From assembly GCF_007744515.1 (NCBI RefSeq), contig NZ_CP036268.1, forward strand, positions 758,482 to 822,481: a stretch of DNA of 64,000 nucleotides, in the 5' to 3' direction. This document shows, piece by piece, positions 1 to 8,008 of this stretch (the first letter of the stretch is position 1; each line of letters opens with the position of its first letter). The translations under genes and the position numbers were made by a program. The DNA is from Stratiformator vulcanicus. GTDB lineage: Bacteria > Planctomycetota > Planctomycetia > Planctomycetales > Planctomycetaceae. Under the pieces are notes generated by a model. The model was given only the letters and a program-made list of their open reading frames with translations, ran no database searches and had not been told where the DNA came from.

Positions 1-480
1 CTCATCACCGCTCAATTCGCGTGCGGTTAATTGTGATTTCGGGTAAAAGGGGCGAAAGGAGTTCTCGTTTTTAATCTGGGCCTGAAGTTCGAGTCTAGAA
101 ATTGCCTTCGGCAAGTCGTCGCGAGGGTGAGCATTTCGTGGAACGAGTAGCTCGACGCGTCGAGCGGGTGTCCACTGGCGCACGAATTCGCTGCGGATGA
201 CTGATGGCATGATACCGTCGGTTTTTTAGAATCTAATACGGTCAGTCGGATTGACAAGAACACTTTTAGTATGGTTCGTGCCGGGTTTGCGACAACCTAC
301 TCATCAGTGTCAATTCGATTTCCGCTGGCGACACTGTCCCTCCGCTTTCGCCTCTGGGACAAATCGGTACCGCCAGGGGTCAGCCCCGGGGAATTGCCAG
401 TCGCAATCGAGGCTCTCCGTGAGTGACAGACAACCTTAACATCGCTCCAGCAATGCAGTTGCAGACCTCGCACCAGGAGC

Positions 481-588
481 CGATGAACTTGAAGGTACCA
501 AGGTTCCTCGTCGCACCATTGTGGTGGTAGCCTCGCACTTGATCGCCTCTTGTGCCTGCGGCACCCAGCCCGTTGGGCCGGGCCACCC
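481..588. repeat. 108-bp dispersed repeat, copy 1
   Basis: This block begins cgatgaactt and ends ggccaccc. It aligns without gaps to 1492-1599, and the last ~45 bases (gcctgcggcacccagcccg core) are almost identical. Both copies are intergenic and in the same orientation. No coding function is visible. Confidence 0.7.
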
Positions 589-613
589 ATTGCAAATTGG
601 GGCCCGCCACCAG

Positions 614-634
614 CCTTCTCCTCTCGGGAGAAGG
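614..634. repeat. Palindromic hairpin
   Basis: The arms ccttctc and gagaagg enclose a short loop. The hairpin lies about 135 bases from a second palindrome of related GC-rich type (769-788). It resembles widespread intergenic REP-like hairpins; no gene is close enough to call it a terminator. Confidence 0.5.
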
Positions 635-768
635 TGGCCGACAGGTCGGATGAGGGGGCGGTGGGGTGTTGATCGAACGGCACTGCGACGTTGCTCTTTG
701 CAGGTTCTCAGCGAGGAATCAAGATGCGGCGATGATATGAGCCGCCGCCGTGGGCCCCTCACCCCGGC

Positions 769-788
769 CCTCTCCCGAGGGAGAGGGG
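769..788. repeat. Palindromic hairpin
   Basis: The arms cctctccc and gggagagg form an 8-bp stem over a tiny loop, within a ctcaccccgg context typical of dispersed intergenic palindromes. No flanking gene ends nearby. Confidence 0.5.
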
Positions 789-1266
789 GTTCTTCTATTT
801 GAGATGGACACGACGGCAAGCGTGGCTCGGGCCTCGGCACCTTCAAGGAATTTGTCGGTTTATTGAAACGCCCTCAATCCTGTTGATCGAGGCTGTGATT
901 TCATGAACTGTTCGATCTGTCTGCCTTAACTCTGGGCTGTCGTTTTATGACGATAAAAATCCGAACGCGTTCGGGCAGTATGCCGCGGCATCCTCCGCCG
1001 CATGGGGTTGCGCAGCCGGTCGGCTGCACCCACCGGCGGGTTGGAGAGGCGGTGCACCATGGCCTCCAACTAAGAGAATCCAGTTGCGCGTAGAACTTCT
1101 GGAGGAGCAGTGAGACCTTCCGATTGCTTGAAAGCCGAGACCCATTGCTTGAGTCTGTATATTGCGATCGGTGTCGCGTACGCTGGCTACCTCGCTGAGA
1201 CCTCGTATCGGTGTGCGACCCTGACGGGTAGAGTCCGGGCCGCCCCTGGTTGAGTGAGACGATTTC

Positions 1267-1428
1267 GTGAAGGCTTTGATCGATCTCGGTATTGTCTACT
1301 GTCTCGGCTTTGGCGCCTGTGTCGTGCTGACCGGGCTATTCTCTGGTCTGCAGATTCTCCTCGTCGGACTTGTGCATGTCGCCATCGGAACCGGACTGAT
1401 CTTTGCCAGACGAACATCCCAAAAGTGA
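1267..1428 (+). CDS. Possible 53-residue small membrane protein
   Basis: A short GTG-started frame encodes 53 residues. It begins VKALIDLGIVYCLGFG, runs as one almost continuous hydrophobic stretch of about 40 residues (two closely spaced helices or one long hairpin) and ends in the basic tail ARRTSQK. That composition is unusual for a random frame in GC-rich DNA. The start has only a weak purine-rich stretch upstream (gagtgagac). It stands alone in a repeat-rich region next to copy 2 of the 108-bp repeat. I recognise no family. It may be a real small integral membrane protein or a chance frame. Confidence 0.35.
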   Translation: MKALIDLGIVYCLGFGACVVLTGLFSGLQILLVGLVHVAIGTGLIFARRTSQK

Positions 1429-1491
1429 GGCAATCCTGTGAAGCGGGTGGCCAGTCCCAAGCTTCGGGCCGGGTCGCGTAGCGACAAATGG

Positions 1492-1599
1492 CGATGAACT
1501 TCGAGGTCTTCATGTTCCTCGGCGCGGAATCTTCGTGGCAGCCTTGCAATCCATCGCCTCGTGTGCCTGCGGCACCCAGCCCGGTGGGCTGGGCTACCC
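1492..1599. repeat. 108-bp dispersed repeat, copy 2
   Basis: Gap-free partner of 481-588, in the same orientation. It ends just before the 3' end of the minus-strand ABA4-like gene. Similarity is strongest in the final third, which contains an inverted cagcccg/cgggctg core able to form a hairpin. Confidence 0.7.
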
Positions 1600-1635
1600 T
1601 CTATTGACTTTTTGACTCTTAACTCAAATGGCAGC

Positions 1636-2100
1636 TTATGCCGGTACGTCGTTGACGGGGCTGGCGGCAAGTTCCGGCTGTCGTGTTCTGATAATTAAGA
1701 CTCTGAAGACCAGGTAAATTAAGAGGCCGAGCGGGCCGGCGAGGAATGTTAAGAGAAGGCATGGGAGCACGAACCAGTGTGATAGACCGATGCGCTGCGA
1801 GTTTCGGACCTCCCATGAGCCGACGAAAATGTCGAATGCGAGGTAGTGAATCCAACCGGCGACGACGATAAATCGATTGGTAAATAGGTTTTCGACCGCC
1901 TCGAGGGAATCGAACCCACCTTCGACCCGGCCGACCTGAGAAATGAAGATCGCTAAGTAGGCAACGCCCAGTAGAGCCGGTATGGTAAACGCAGCAATCG
2001 GCTGTGTCCCTTTCCACCGAGGGGCGAAGACGAGCAGCAGCCAGCCGGGGAGGACAACCGCATTGACAATTTTGAAGACAAGGTCGGGGGTCATAAGCAT
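1636..2100 (-). CDS. ABA4-like (DUF4281) integral membrane protein
   Basis: The 154-residue protein has about four hydrophobic helices, at roughly residues 10-27, 37-54, 77-95 and 107-135. The segment with GWIHYLAFDIFVGSWE, followed by a second helix-rich half ending PLGLLIYLVFR, is the hallmark of the ABA4-like/DUF4281 family. That family is named after a plant chloroplast protein needed for neoxanthin formation. Bacterial members are uncharacterised, and a carotenoid or isoprenoid role is only a guess. Two possible ATG starts lie two codons apart (2100 and 2094). The gene is monocistronic, and its neighbour the phosphorylase is also on minus with a ~70-base gap. Length fits the family. Confidence 0.8.
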   Translation of the reverse strand: MLMTPDLVFKIVNAVVLPGWLLLVFAPRWKGTQPIAAFTIPALLGVAYLAIFISQVGRVEGGFDSLEAVENLFTNRFIVVAGWIHYLAFDIFVGSWEVRNSQRIGLSHWFVLPCLLLTFLAGPLGLLIYLVFRVLIIRTRQPELAASPVNDVPA

Positions 2101-2172
2101 TAACTTAATCGTGAGTGGCTAAATTCGATCTGATCTGCCATCGATCGCGATGCCGTAGCGATGGTTAGCATC

Positions 2173-2928
2173 TTAATTCAGCAGTTGCGGCACGGCGGCG
2201 GCTGTAAAACGGCCGAGGATGTCGGCGGCGGAGGTGGCCTGCTCGCGCAGTGTCCACAGATCGGTTGCGAGAGACGGTTCTTTCAGCAACGCCCCGGCGG
2301 CGGCCCCCCATTGGCGGGGGCCGCGCTGGGTCAGCATCTTTGCGACGTCGGGCGGCAGGTCACGGGACAAATCGTCGCTGATGGCCCGAATCGCCACGCA
2401 GGGGACGCCGGCATCACGGCAACAGGCTGCGGTGCCAAAAGTCTCCATATCGACGGCGAGCGCCCCGGTCTCTTCGCCCAAGCGTCGTTTTTCATCCACG
2501 CGCGTGATGACACGGCCTGACGTCAGCAGTTTGCCGACGAACAGCCGGCGCTCAATGTCCGGGGCGACCACGGGAGAGAGGTCGATTCGTCCTCCCTCGG
2601 TGTCGATCACGCCGTCGGCCACCACGATGGCGCCGAGTGGCAGTTCGTCGGCGAGTGCCCCGGCGAGACCGCAACTGACGACGCAGCCGATGGGGTGGGC
2701 ATCCAAAACGGCCTGGGTCGCGCGGCGGGCTTTCTCGCGCCCCGGCCCCGAGCAGGCGAGCACGATCGGTGTGTCGCCGAGAGTACCGGTCTCGAACGTG
2801 AAGTCCCGCGTTGTCGTCTTCGATTCGATCTGGCAGAGCCGGCGGATCGGGCCGAGTTCGAGCGCCAGCGCCGCAACGATTGCCACGGCTTCCCGCCGGT
2901 TTGAACTCTCGCTGAGGTGGTCGGTCAT
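2173..2928 (-). CDS. Nucleoside phosphorylase / MTA-SAH nucleosidase-family protein
   Basis: The 251-residue protein belongs to the phosphorylase superfamily that cleaves N-glycosidic bonds of purine nucleosides. Seen in sequence: an N-terminal strand VAIVAALALELGPI with the usual early acidic residue, a central CSGPGREKARRAT segment, the GLAGAL loop, and the diagnostic AVDMETFG motif near residue 165, followed by VAIRAISDD where the Asp acts as general acid in this fold. This could be a 5'-methylthioadenosine/S-adenosylhomocysteine nucleosidase, a futalosine hydrolase or a hopanoid-associated phosphorylase. The sequence alone does not decide the substrate. It is transcribed away from the ROK kinase gene; the intervening ~90 bases should carry both promoters. 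Confidence 0.8.
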   Translation of the reverse strand: MTDHLSESSNRREAVAIVAALALELGPIRRLCQIESKTTTRDFTFETGTLGDTPIVLACSGPGREKARRATQAVLDAHPIGCVVSCGLAGALADELPLGAIVVADGVIDTEGGRIDLSPVVAPDIERRLFVGKLLTSGRVITRVDEKRRLGEETGALAVDMETFGTAACCRDAGVPCVAIRAISDDLSRDLPPDVAKMLTQRGPRQWGAAAGALLKEPSLATDLWTLREQATSAADILGRFTAAAVPQLLN

Positions 2929-3020
2929 TACGGAATCCCTCGGTCGCGCAGCAGGGACAGCTTTATTTCGCTAGATTATCGCTATTCCAATCAACGAAAC
3001 GAGTGAGCAACGACTTTCCC

Positions 3021-3995
3021 ATGGCAAAAGACCAGCCGTACCGCGTGGGTTTCGATCTCGGCGGCACGAAGATGTACGCCGTCGTCTTCGACGAGGAGTA
3101 CAACATTCTCGGCAAAGCTCGCAAGAAGACCAAAGGTCAGCAGGGGGCCAAGCAGGGCGTGAGCCGAGTGATTGAGACGATCGAGGAAGCGATCGACGAC
3201 GCGAAGCTTTCCAAGCAGAAGCCGCTCGGCATTGGGGCGGGATGCCCGGGTCCGCTCGACTGGAAGGAAGGGGTCATCGTGAACACGCCCAACCTCGGTT
3301 GGAGAGACGTCAAAGTTCGAGCCGAGCTGGAGAAGGCGTTCGACTGCTCGGTCACGGTCCTCAACGACGTCGATGCCGGTGTCTACGGGGAGTACAAATT
3401 CGGCGCGGGCAAAGGGGCTCATTGCGTGCTGGGCGTCTTCCCCGGCACGGGGATCGGCGGCGGTTGCGTTTACAACGGCGACATCATTCGCGGCCGCAGT
3501 CTGTCCTGCATGGAGATCGGCCACATGCCGATTCTGCCGGACGGGCCACGCAGCGGCGTCGGGCATCGGGGTTCACTGGAAGCCGTCGCGAGCCGACTCG
3601 CGATCGCCGGCTACGCCGTCCAGGCGGCTTACCGCGGTCAGGCACCCTACCTGATGGACAAGACCGGCACCGACATCTCCGACGTTCGCAGCGGGGCACT
3701 CGAAGACGCCGTCGAGAACGGCGACTTGGCAATCAGGCAGATCATTATTGACGCGTCCGAGCAGATCGGCGCCGCGATCGGCGGCGTCGTCAACCTGCTA
3801 TTGCCCGACGTGGTGATTCTCGGGGGCGGATTGGTCGAAGCGATGCCGAAGCTGATCGTCGAAGCGACAGAGCGGGTGGCCAAACTTCAGGCGATGCCCG
3901 CCTATCGCGACCAGTTCAAAGTTGTCGCCGCCGAGTTGAGTGATGAAGCGACCGTGATGGGCGCCGCCGCGTGGCATGAGGCGCAGGCGGGGTGA
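3021..3995 (+). CDS. ROK-family sugar kinase (glucokinase-like), zinc motif lost
   Basis: This ROK protein has about 324 residues from the ATG; an in-frame GTG at 3003 would add six. The ATP-binding phosphate loop DLGGTK lies about ten residues from the start, and the catalytic LND motif (Asp near residue 116) and the PGTGIGGG phosphate-2 segment are present. After the conserved EIGHMPI helix, ROK enzymes normally show the zinc motif CxCGxxGCxE. Here the same place reads SGVGHRGSLE, so all three cysteines are gone while the His of GHM remains. Likely reaction: ATP-dependent phosphorylation of glucose or a related hexose in the cytoplasm. Sugar specificity cannot be read. No sugar transporter or regulator adjoins it. 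Confidence 0.85.
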   Translation: MAKDQPYRVGFDLGGTKMYAVVFDEEYNILGKARKKTKGQQGAKQGVSRVIETIEEAIDDAKLSKQKPLGIGAGCPGPLDWKEGVIVNTPNLGWRDVKVRAELEKAFDCSVTVLNDVDAGVYGEYKFGAGKGAHCVLGVFPGTGIGGGCVYNGDIIRGRSLSCMEIGHMPILPDGPRSGVGHRGSLEAVASRLAIAGYAVQAAYRGQAPYLMDKTGTDISDVRSGALEDAVENGDLAIRQIIIDASEQIGAAIGGVVNLLLPDVVILGGGLVEAMPKLIVEATERVAKLQAMPAYRDQFKVVAAELSDEATVMGAAAWHEAQAG

Positions 3996-4080
3996 TGGGA
4001 AATAGGGGATATGTGATTGGAAGCGGGGGATGAGGCAATCGGCACTTACCGATTCCTTCCATTCCGCGATCTGGCAACGA

Positions 4081-4533
4081 TCACGCTGTGCCGAACAGCC
4101 GCTGTAATTGGGCGTGCCGGAAGCGAAAGCCTTTCTCGAGTTGCGAGCGAATCAGCTTCTCGTTGACGACCATTCCGATCAATCCGCCCGGCGGTTGGAA
4201 GACGATGCGGTCCCGGACCGACGTGCCGTCCGAACCGTGCGATTCGAACTCGTGCTCGTTGCGGAACATTTTCATCGGGCCTTCAATCAGGACCTCAACG
4301 AACCGTTCCGGCCGCACGAACTCCGTCACTTCGTAGATGAAGGTCTGCGTCGGACCGAAGCCGGAGAATTTCAGCTTGTTGCGTGACCCCGGCTGCATCA
4401 CCTCGGGCGCATCGACCACGCTGACCCCGGCATCGGGCGCAGTGACCTGAATGACGTTCTCGGGCCGGGTCAGAAAGTCGAAGACTTCGTCGATCGGCGC
4501 GGCAACGCTGATGCTGGTATCAAATTCGTGCAT
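4081..4533 (-). CDS. SRPBCC-family (START-like) protein
   Basis: The 150-residue protein has the pattern of the SRPBCC/polyketide-cyclase-like helix-grip fold. The N-terminal strand FDTSISVAAPIDEVFDFL is followed by a PENVIQV segment, and alternating beta strands lead to a long C-terminal helix (KLIRSQLEKGFRFRHAQLQ) that would close the hydrophobic cavity. Such proteins bind lipids or other hydrophobic ligands, or act as coupling proteins; no catalytic residue identifies an enzyme. It is divergent from miaA with about 160 bases between starts and has no operon partner. The family call is fairly secure, the function unknown. Confidence 0.7.
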   Translation of the reverse strand: MHEFDTSISVAAPIDEVFDFLTRPENVIQVTAPDAGVSVVDAPEVMQPGSRNKLKFSGFGPTQTFIYEVTEFVRPERFVEVLIEGPMKMFRNEHEFESHGSDGTSVRDRIVFQPPGGLIGMVVNEKLIRSQLEKGFRFRHAQLQRLFGTA

Positions 4534-4694
4534 GGCGAAATCGTTCTAGAAATGGCAACAATTTGCAAGATTATGAAGGTCGAGAGCCGAGAGTCGAGGG
4601 TCAACAGAAAGCTTTTGACAGCCGGAAGCCTCGCGACAAAGAATAATCCTCGCGCCTATTTGCACTCGACTCTGGCCCCTCGCCCCTCGACCCC

Positions 4695-5636
4695 ATGCTC
4701 CTCCCTCCCGAACTCCTCCGCCGCTGCATCTTCCTCACCGGGCCGACCGCGTGCGGAAAGACCGCGGTCTCGCTCGAGCTGGCCGAGCGGATTGGCGCCG
4801 AGATCGTTGTGATGGACTCGATGACGCTTTACCGCGGCATGGACATCGGCACGGCGAAGGCGACTGCCGAAGAGCAGGCCCGCGTACCGCACCATCTGAT
4901 CGACATCCTCGAGCCGCACGAGGAATACACCGTCGCGGAGTACCTGAAGGCAGCGCAGCAGTGTTGCGAAGACATTCTCGCGCGGGAACGCCGACCGCTC
5001 TTTGTGGGAGGAACGGGGCTTTATCTGCGCTCTCTGCTTCGCGGCGTGTTCGAAGGTCCGCCGGCGAATTGGGAATTGCGGCGGAAATTGGAAGCGGAAG
5101 CCGAGGCGGAGGGCGTGGAGACGATTCATGCGAAGCTCCGCGAGCTTGACCCGCCGACGGCCGAACGACTGCACCCCAACGACACCCGCCGGGTCATCCG
5201 GGCGTTGGAGGTTATGGACGCCACCGGCCGCCCGCTGTCCGAACAGCAGCAACAGGGCCCGCTCCCCGAAGGCGAGCGCCCGCAACACGTCTATTGGCTC
5301 AGCCCGCCTCGCGACTGGCTCAGTGACCGCATCGACCGCCGCGTCGACCAGATGATTGAGGGGGGGCTCGTCGACGAAGTGCGGACACTCTTAAAAGCCC
5401 CGCACGGCCTCAGCCGCACCGCCAGGCAAGCTCTCGGGTATAAAGAGATAATCACTCATCTCGAAGAGGGCCTCACGCTGGAAGACGCCATCGCAACCTT
5501 AAAAACCCGCACCCGCCAGTTCGCCAAAAGACAATTCACCTGGTTCCGCAATCTCGAAGAATGCCACGAGCTCCCCATCCAAGCCGACGCCCCGGCGTCG
5601 GAGATTGTTGCGACGCTAATCGCCCAAATTTCATAG
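4695..5636 (+). CDS. miaA: tRNA dimethylallyltransferase
   Basis: MiaA transfers a dimethylallyl group to N6 of A37 in tRNAs that read codons starting with U. This is the first step to the i6A/ms2i6A modification that steadies codon-anticodon pairing. The 313-residue protein opens with the P-loop LTGPTACGKT (near residue 15), followed by the DSMTLYRGMDIGTAK region that binds substrate, the GTGLYLRSLLRG motif near residue 108, and the late RQFAKRQFTWFRN stretch typical of the C-terminus. Length matches the family. The last 6 bases overlap the 3' end of the converging hicA gene. Start chosen at the ATG about 14 residues ahead of the P-loop. Confidence 0.95.
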   Translation: MLLPPELLRRCIFLTGPTACGKTAVSLELAERIGAEIVVMDSMTLYRGMDIGTAKATAEEQARVPHHLIDILEPHEEYTVAEYLKAAQQCCEDILARERRPLFVGGTGLYLRSLLRGVFEGPPANWELRRKLEAEAEAEGVETIHAKLRELDPPTAERLHPNDTRRVIRALEVMDATGRPLSEQQQQGPLPEGERPQHVYWLSPPRDWLSDRIDRRVDQMIEGGLVDEVRTLLKAPHGLSRTARQALGYKEIITHLEEGLTLEDAIATLKTRTRQFAKRQFTWFRNLEECHELPIQADAPASEIVATLIAQIS

Positions 5637-5843
5637 CAATTGCCGAAACGATTCCGTGGTCAGCCCCGCATCTTTCACCAACTGCCCCATTGTAAATGCA
5701 TTGACCGGGTTCGATCTTGGAATCGTCAAGATGGCCAAGTCATTCGACATAATCACGTGCTTGCCCTGTCGAACAATTCGGAAACCAGCTTTCTCGAAAG
5801 CTCGAATTGCATCGAGATGATTGATCTCGGGCAGCTTCGGCAT
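5631..5843 (-). CDS. hicA: HicA-family mRNA interferase toxin
   Basis: The 70-residue protein reads as HicA (YcfA-like), a small double-stranded-RNA-binding-fold ribonuclease that stops translation by cutting mRNA. The pattern AIRAFEKAGFRIVRQGKHVIMS contains the conserved glycine and the catalytic histidine (His29); the usual form is G-x-x-x-x-x-x-G-S-H. C-terminal NPVNAFTMGQLVKDAGLT fits the family tail. It lies two bases downstream of hicB on the same strand, so the antitoxin is translated first. Its stop overlaps the end of miaA by six bases, so the two genes converge without any spacer. The exact Gly-Ser-His of many HicA proteins is Gly-Lys-His here. Confidence 0.8.
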   Translation of the reverse strand: MPKLPEINHLDAIRAFEKAGFRIVRQGKHVIMSNDLAILTIPRSNPVNAFTMGQLVKDAGLTTESFRQLL

Positions 5844-5845
5844 CG

Positions 5846-6055
5846 CTACATGGCAACTTCAAGATCACGGTAAACTATTTCGACATCCCAATCGTTTGCC
5901 TTCTCCGCCGCAACTTCCACGTACTCCCGAATCGCAATCTGAATGTTCATCAACGCTTCCTCCTCCGTTTTACCCTGCGAACAACAGCCTGGAAGCGCTG
6001 GGACCCAGATTGCAAATCCTTCGTCGGATTCAGCCAATGCTACGCGGTAATTCAT
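5846..6055 (-). CDS. hicB: HicB-family antitoxin, short form
   Basis: The 69-residue protein has the partial RNase H-like HicB fold: MNYRVALAESDEGFAIWVPALPGCCSQGKTEEEALMNI is the family core, and the helix IAIREYVEVA follows. It should bind and block HicA. Longer HicB proteins carry a C-terminal helix-turn-helix or ribbon-helix-helix for autoregulation. This one stops after the fold, so it either does not bind DNA itself or needs HicA to do so. A good ribosome site (aaaaggaaacgaacg) precedes the ATG. A TATACT box and a 13-base palindrome lie 30-60 bases upstream. Confidence 0.8.
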   Translation of the reverse strand: MNYRVALAESDEGFAIWVPALPGCCSQGKTEEEALMNIQIAIREYVEVAAEKANDWDVEIVYRDLEVAM

Positions 6056-6085
6056 CGTTCGTTTCCTTTTCCGTGCGACGATTTA

Positions 6086-6114
6086 AGTATATCTGATGAT
6101 TTTTCGAATCGAAA
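6086..6114 (-). promoter_or_regulatory. Possible hicBA promoter and palindromic operator
   Basis: Reading the minus strand, a TATACT -10-like box (6086-6091) lies 30 bases ahead of the hicB start. A near-perfect 13-base palindrome (tttcga-t-tcgaaa type, 6102-6114) lies just upstream, where a -35 box would be. No good -35 hexamer is seen. Placement suits an autoregulated toxin-antitoxin promoter, but this is inference. Confidence 0.3.
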
Positions 6115-6209
6115 GATGTCGGCACGCCTAAACTTCCCGCTTGACCCGCGGCCGAATCGCGTCAGAATCATTATCGGGGCCGGACCAATTCAGACGCGAG
6201 ACTCTTTCT

Positions 6210-7097
6210 ATGCGCAACCGTGCCTTTACGCTTGTCGAACTTCTCGTTGTGATCGCGATTATCGCGGCGCTGCTTGCGCTCCTGCTTCCTGCGGTGCAGC
6301 AGGCCCGCGAAGCCGCCCGGCGATCCGCCTGTTCGAATAATCTGAAGCAGATCGGGATCGCGATCCACAATTACCACGGGGCTCACAACGTCATCCCGCC
6401 CAGTACGACGACGTTTATCGAGTATGGCGTCTGGTTGTCGAATCCGCAGCAGTATCACCTGCATGGTTGGGCAAGTCTGCTGTTGCCGCAGCTCGATCAG
6501 TCGAGTTTGCAAAATCTCGTCGACTACAACGAAAGCGCCGTCTCGTCGGCCAACTTTGCCGCCGCGTCGACGGTCATCCCGGTCTACCGTTGCCCTTCGT
6601 TCGCCGGGACCGACTTCGCCACTAATCACCTCTACACCGATATCTATGACCGCTTTGCGATCCGCAACTATGTGGCGATCGGTGCGACGAATATCGACAA
6701 ATTGTGGAACGCGCCCAACGGGGCGATCTTTCCGGAGGGGGGTATTAAGTTTCGCGACGTGACCGACGGGCTTTCCAGTACGATGTTCGTTGCTGAAACT
6801 CGTGAGCAGGGTGTGGCCGTGTGGATCGACGGCAGCGTTTCCTCTATCGCCGCGCGACGGTATGACCGCGCCGACACAATTAATTACGCTGGACCAGAAT
6901 TGCCGATTAATTATACGCCTTATTACGACGAACCGAACGATATCACCTGCCTGTGGGGGCCATCGAGCTTTCACGCCGGCGGCGCGCAGCATTTAATCGG
7001 CGACGGGTCGGTCCGCTTTCTCTCGGAAAACATGGACGACAATGTCTACGAAGCCCTCGCCTCCCGCAACGGCGGCGAAGCCATCGGTGAGTTTTAA
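6210..7097 (+). CDS. DUF1559 protein with prepilin-type N-terminus
   Basis: The 295-residue protein is a type II secretion/pilin-like protein of the DUF1559 family that is greatly expanded in Planctomycetes. The start at 6210 gives MRNRAFTLVELLVVIAII, a classic prepilin peptidase site (cleavage before the Phe-Thr-Leu-Val-Glu stretch) and a hydrophobic helix. Conserved PAVQQAREAARRSACSNNL follows. The C-terminal HAGGAQHLIGDGSVRFLSE is the family's terminal motif. A 23-codon upstream extension to 6141 was rejected because it would bury the prepilin leader. The role is probably in an extracellular or envelope pseudopilus; the specific function of this paralogue is unknown. It stands alone. Confidence 0.9.
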   Translation: MRNRAFTLVELLVVIAIIAALLALLLPAVQQAREAARRSACSNNLKQIGIAIHNYHGAHNVIPPSTTTFIEYGVWLSNPQQYHLHGWASLLLPQLDQSSLQNLVDYNESAVSSANFAAASTVIPVYRCPSFAGTDFATNHLYTDIYDRFAIRNYVAIGATNIDKLWNAPNGAIFPEGGIKFRDVTDGLSSTMFVAETREQGVAVWIDGSVSSIAARRYDRADTINYAGPELPINYTPYYDEPNDITCLWGPSSFHAGGAQHLIGDGSVRFLSENMDDNVYEALASRNGGEAIGEF

Positions 7098-7249
7098 GCG
7101 TTTGCACAAGCCCGCAGCGCAAGCAAGGGATTCCACTCGACAAATTCCGCATTAGGAGTGGATTTCAAAACGTGATATATTCGCCGAACGATTTAATCCG
7201 CGATGACCCCAACGATTTGAACAAGAGCGTAAGCCTCAAGCATTCCAAC

Positions 7250-7915
7250 ATGCGGACGAAATCTATTTTCTCACCGCTCAAAACTTCCGTCATCGCGGTA
7301 TTAATCTGCGTGGCAATTTCAGGTTGCGATGCCGGTCTTTCATCTCAATTAAAAGCCCTGAATTCGGATGACCCCGAACAGCGACAGGCCGCAGCCCGCG
7401 AGTTCGCCGACGCTCAAGAGCCGATACCGCCGAAAGCCGTCGCGGCATTGATCGATCACGTGGGCGATCCGGACGAAGACGTTGCCCGGCTGAGCGTGCA
7501 TGCCCTGACAAAGCAGCGCGAGCCGAGCGATGCGACGATCGGAGCCCTTCGGCAAGCGGTGCGAGACGATCGCGAACCCGTCCGGCTCAACGCCGCCTTC
7601 GCGCTCGCAGACCTCCAACAGTCCGACGAAGCGACGGTCGAAGTCCTGATGACCGCCGCCGAGGACGGGCTCAACGCTTCCGCGGTGCGTCAGCTTGGTT
7701 TGACAGGTTCGACCGGAAAACCGGCTCTGCCGCTGCTGAGCCGATTGCTGCTGAAGTCTCCCGAACCGCTGGTGCGGTCTCAAGCCGTGCTGGCCATCGG
7801 CAAGATCGGGCCGGATCAGGCCGCGCGAGCGGCACTGAAGCAGGCGGCGGCGTCGGACCGTGTGGAGATCGTACGCACACGGGCCGAAGCGTTGCTGGAA
7901 TCATCAGCAGAGTGA
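7250..7915 (+). CDS. HEAT-repeat lipoprotein
   Basis: Starting at the ATG at 7250 gives 221 residues with a lipoprotein signal (ISGC, Cys26). The rest is a run of HEAT-type helical pairs, for example PPKAVAALIDHVGDPDEDVARLSVHAL and the later EPLVRSQAVLAIGKIGPDQAARAAL. HEAT repeats form curved superhelices used for protein contacts, and a membrane-anchored scaffold is the likeliest role. A 26-codon upstream extension in the same frame (to 7172) has no signal character and was dropped. The partner is unknown; the next gene, lutA, starts 93 bases downstream and may or may not share its transcript. Confidence 0.75.
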   Translation: MRTKSIFSPLKTSVIAVLICVAISGCDAGLSSQLKALNSDDPEQRQAAAREFADAQEPIPPKAVAALIDHVGDPDEDVARLSVHALTKQREPSDATIGALRQAVRDDREPVRLNAAFALADLQQSDEATVEVLMTAAEDGLNASAVRQLGLTGSTGKPALPLLSRLLLKSPEPLVRSQAVLAIGKIGPDQAARAALKQAAASDRVEIVRTRAEALLESSAE

Positions 7916-8008
7916 CCGAACGCCCTGTTCGATTGGGCAAAGGCGTAACCGACTCGTATACTTCAGAGGTCTCCGCTCAACCGAACAACTCCCCGAGACT
8001 TCCTGCTG

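Larger units (their letters stand above)
1..1266. other. Repeat-rich stretch with no convincing gene
   Basis: No open frame here has a recognisable domain or a convincing start. What can be seen is one copy of a 108-base dispersed repeat (481-588), two strong palindromes (614-634 and 769-788) and a GC-rich inverted stretch near 980-1065. It looks like non-coding, repeat-decorated intergenic DNA, possibly with decayed genes too eroded to name. Confidence 0.6.
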
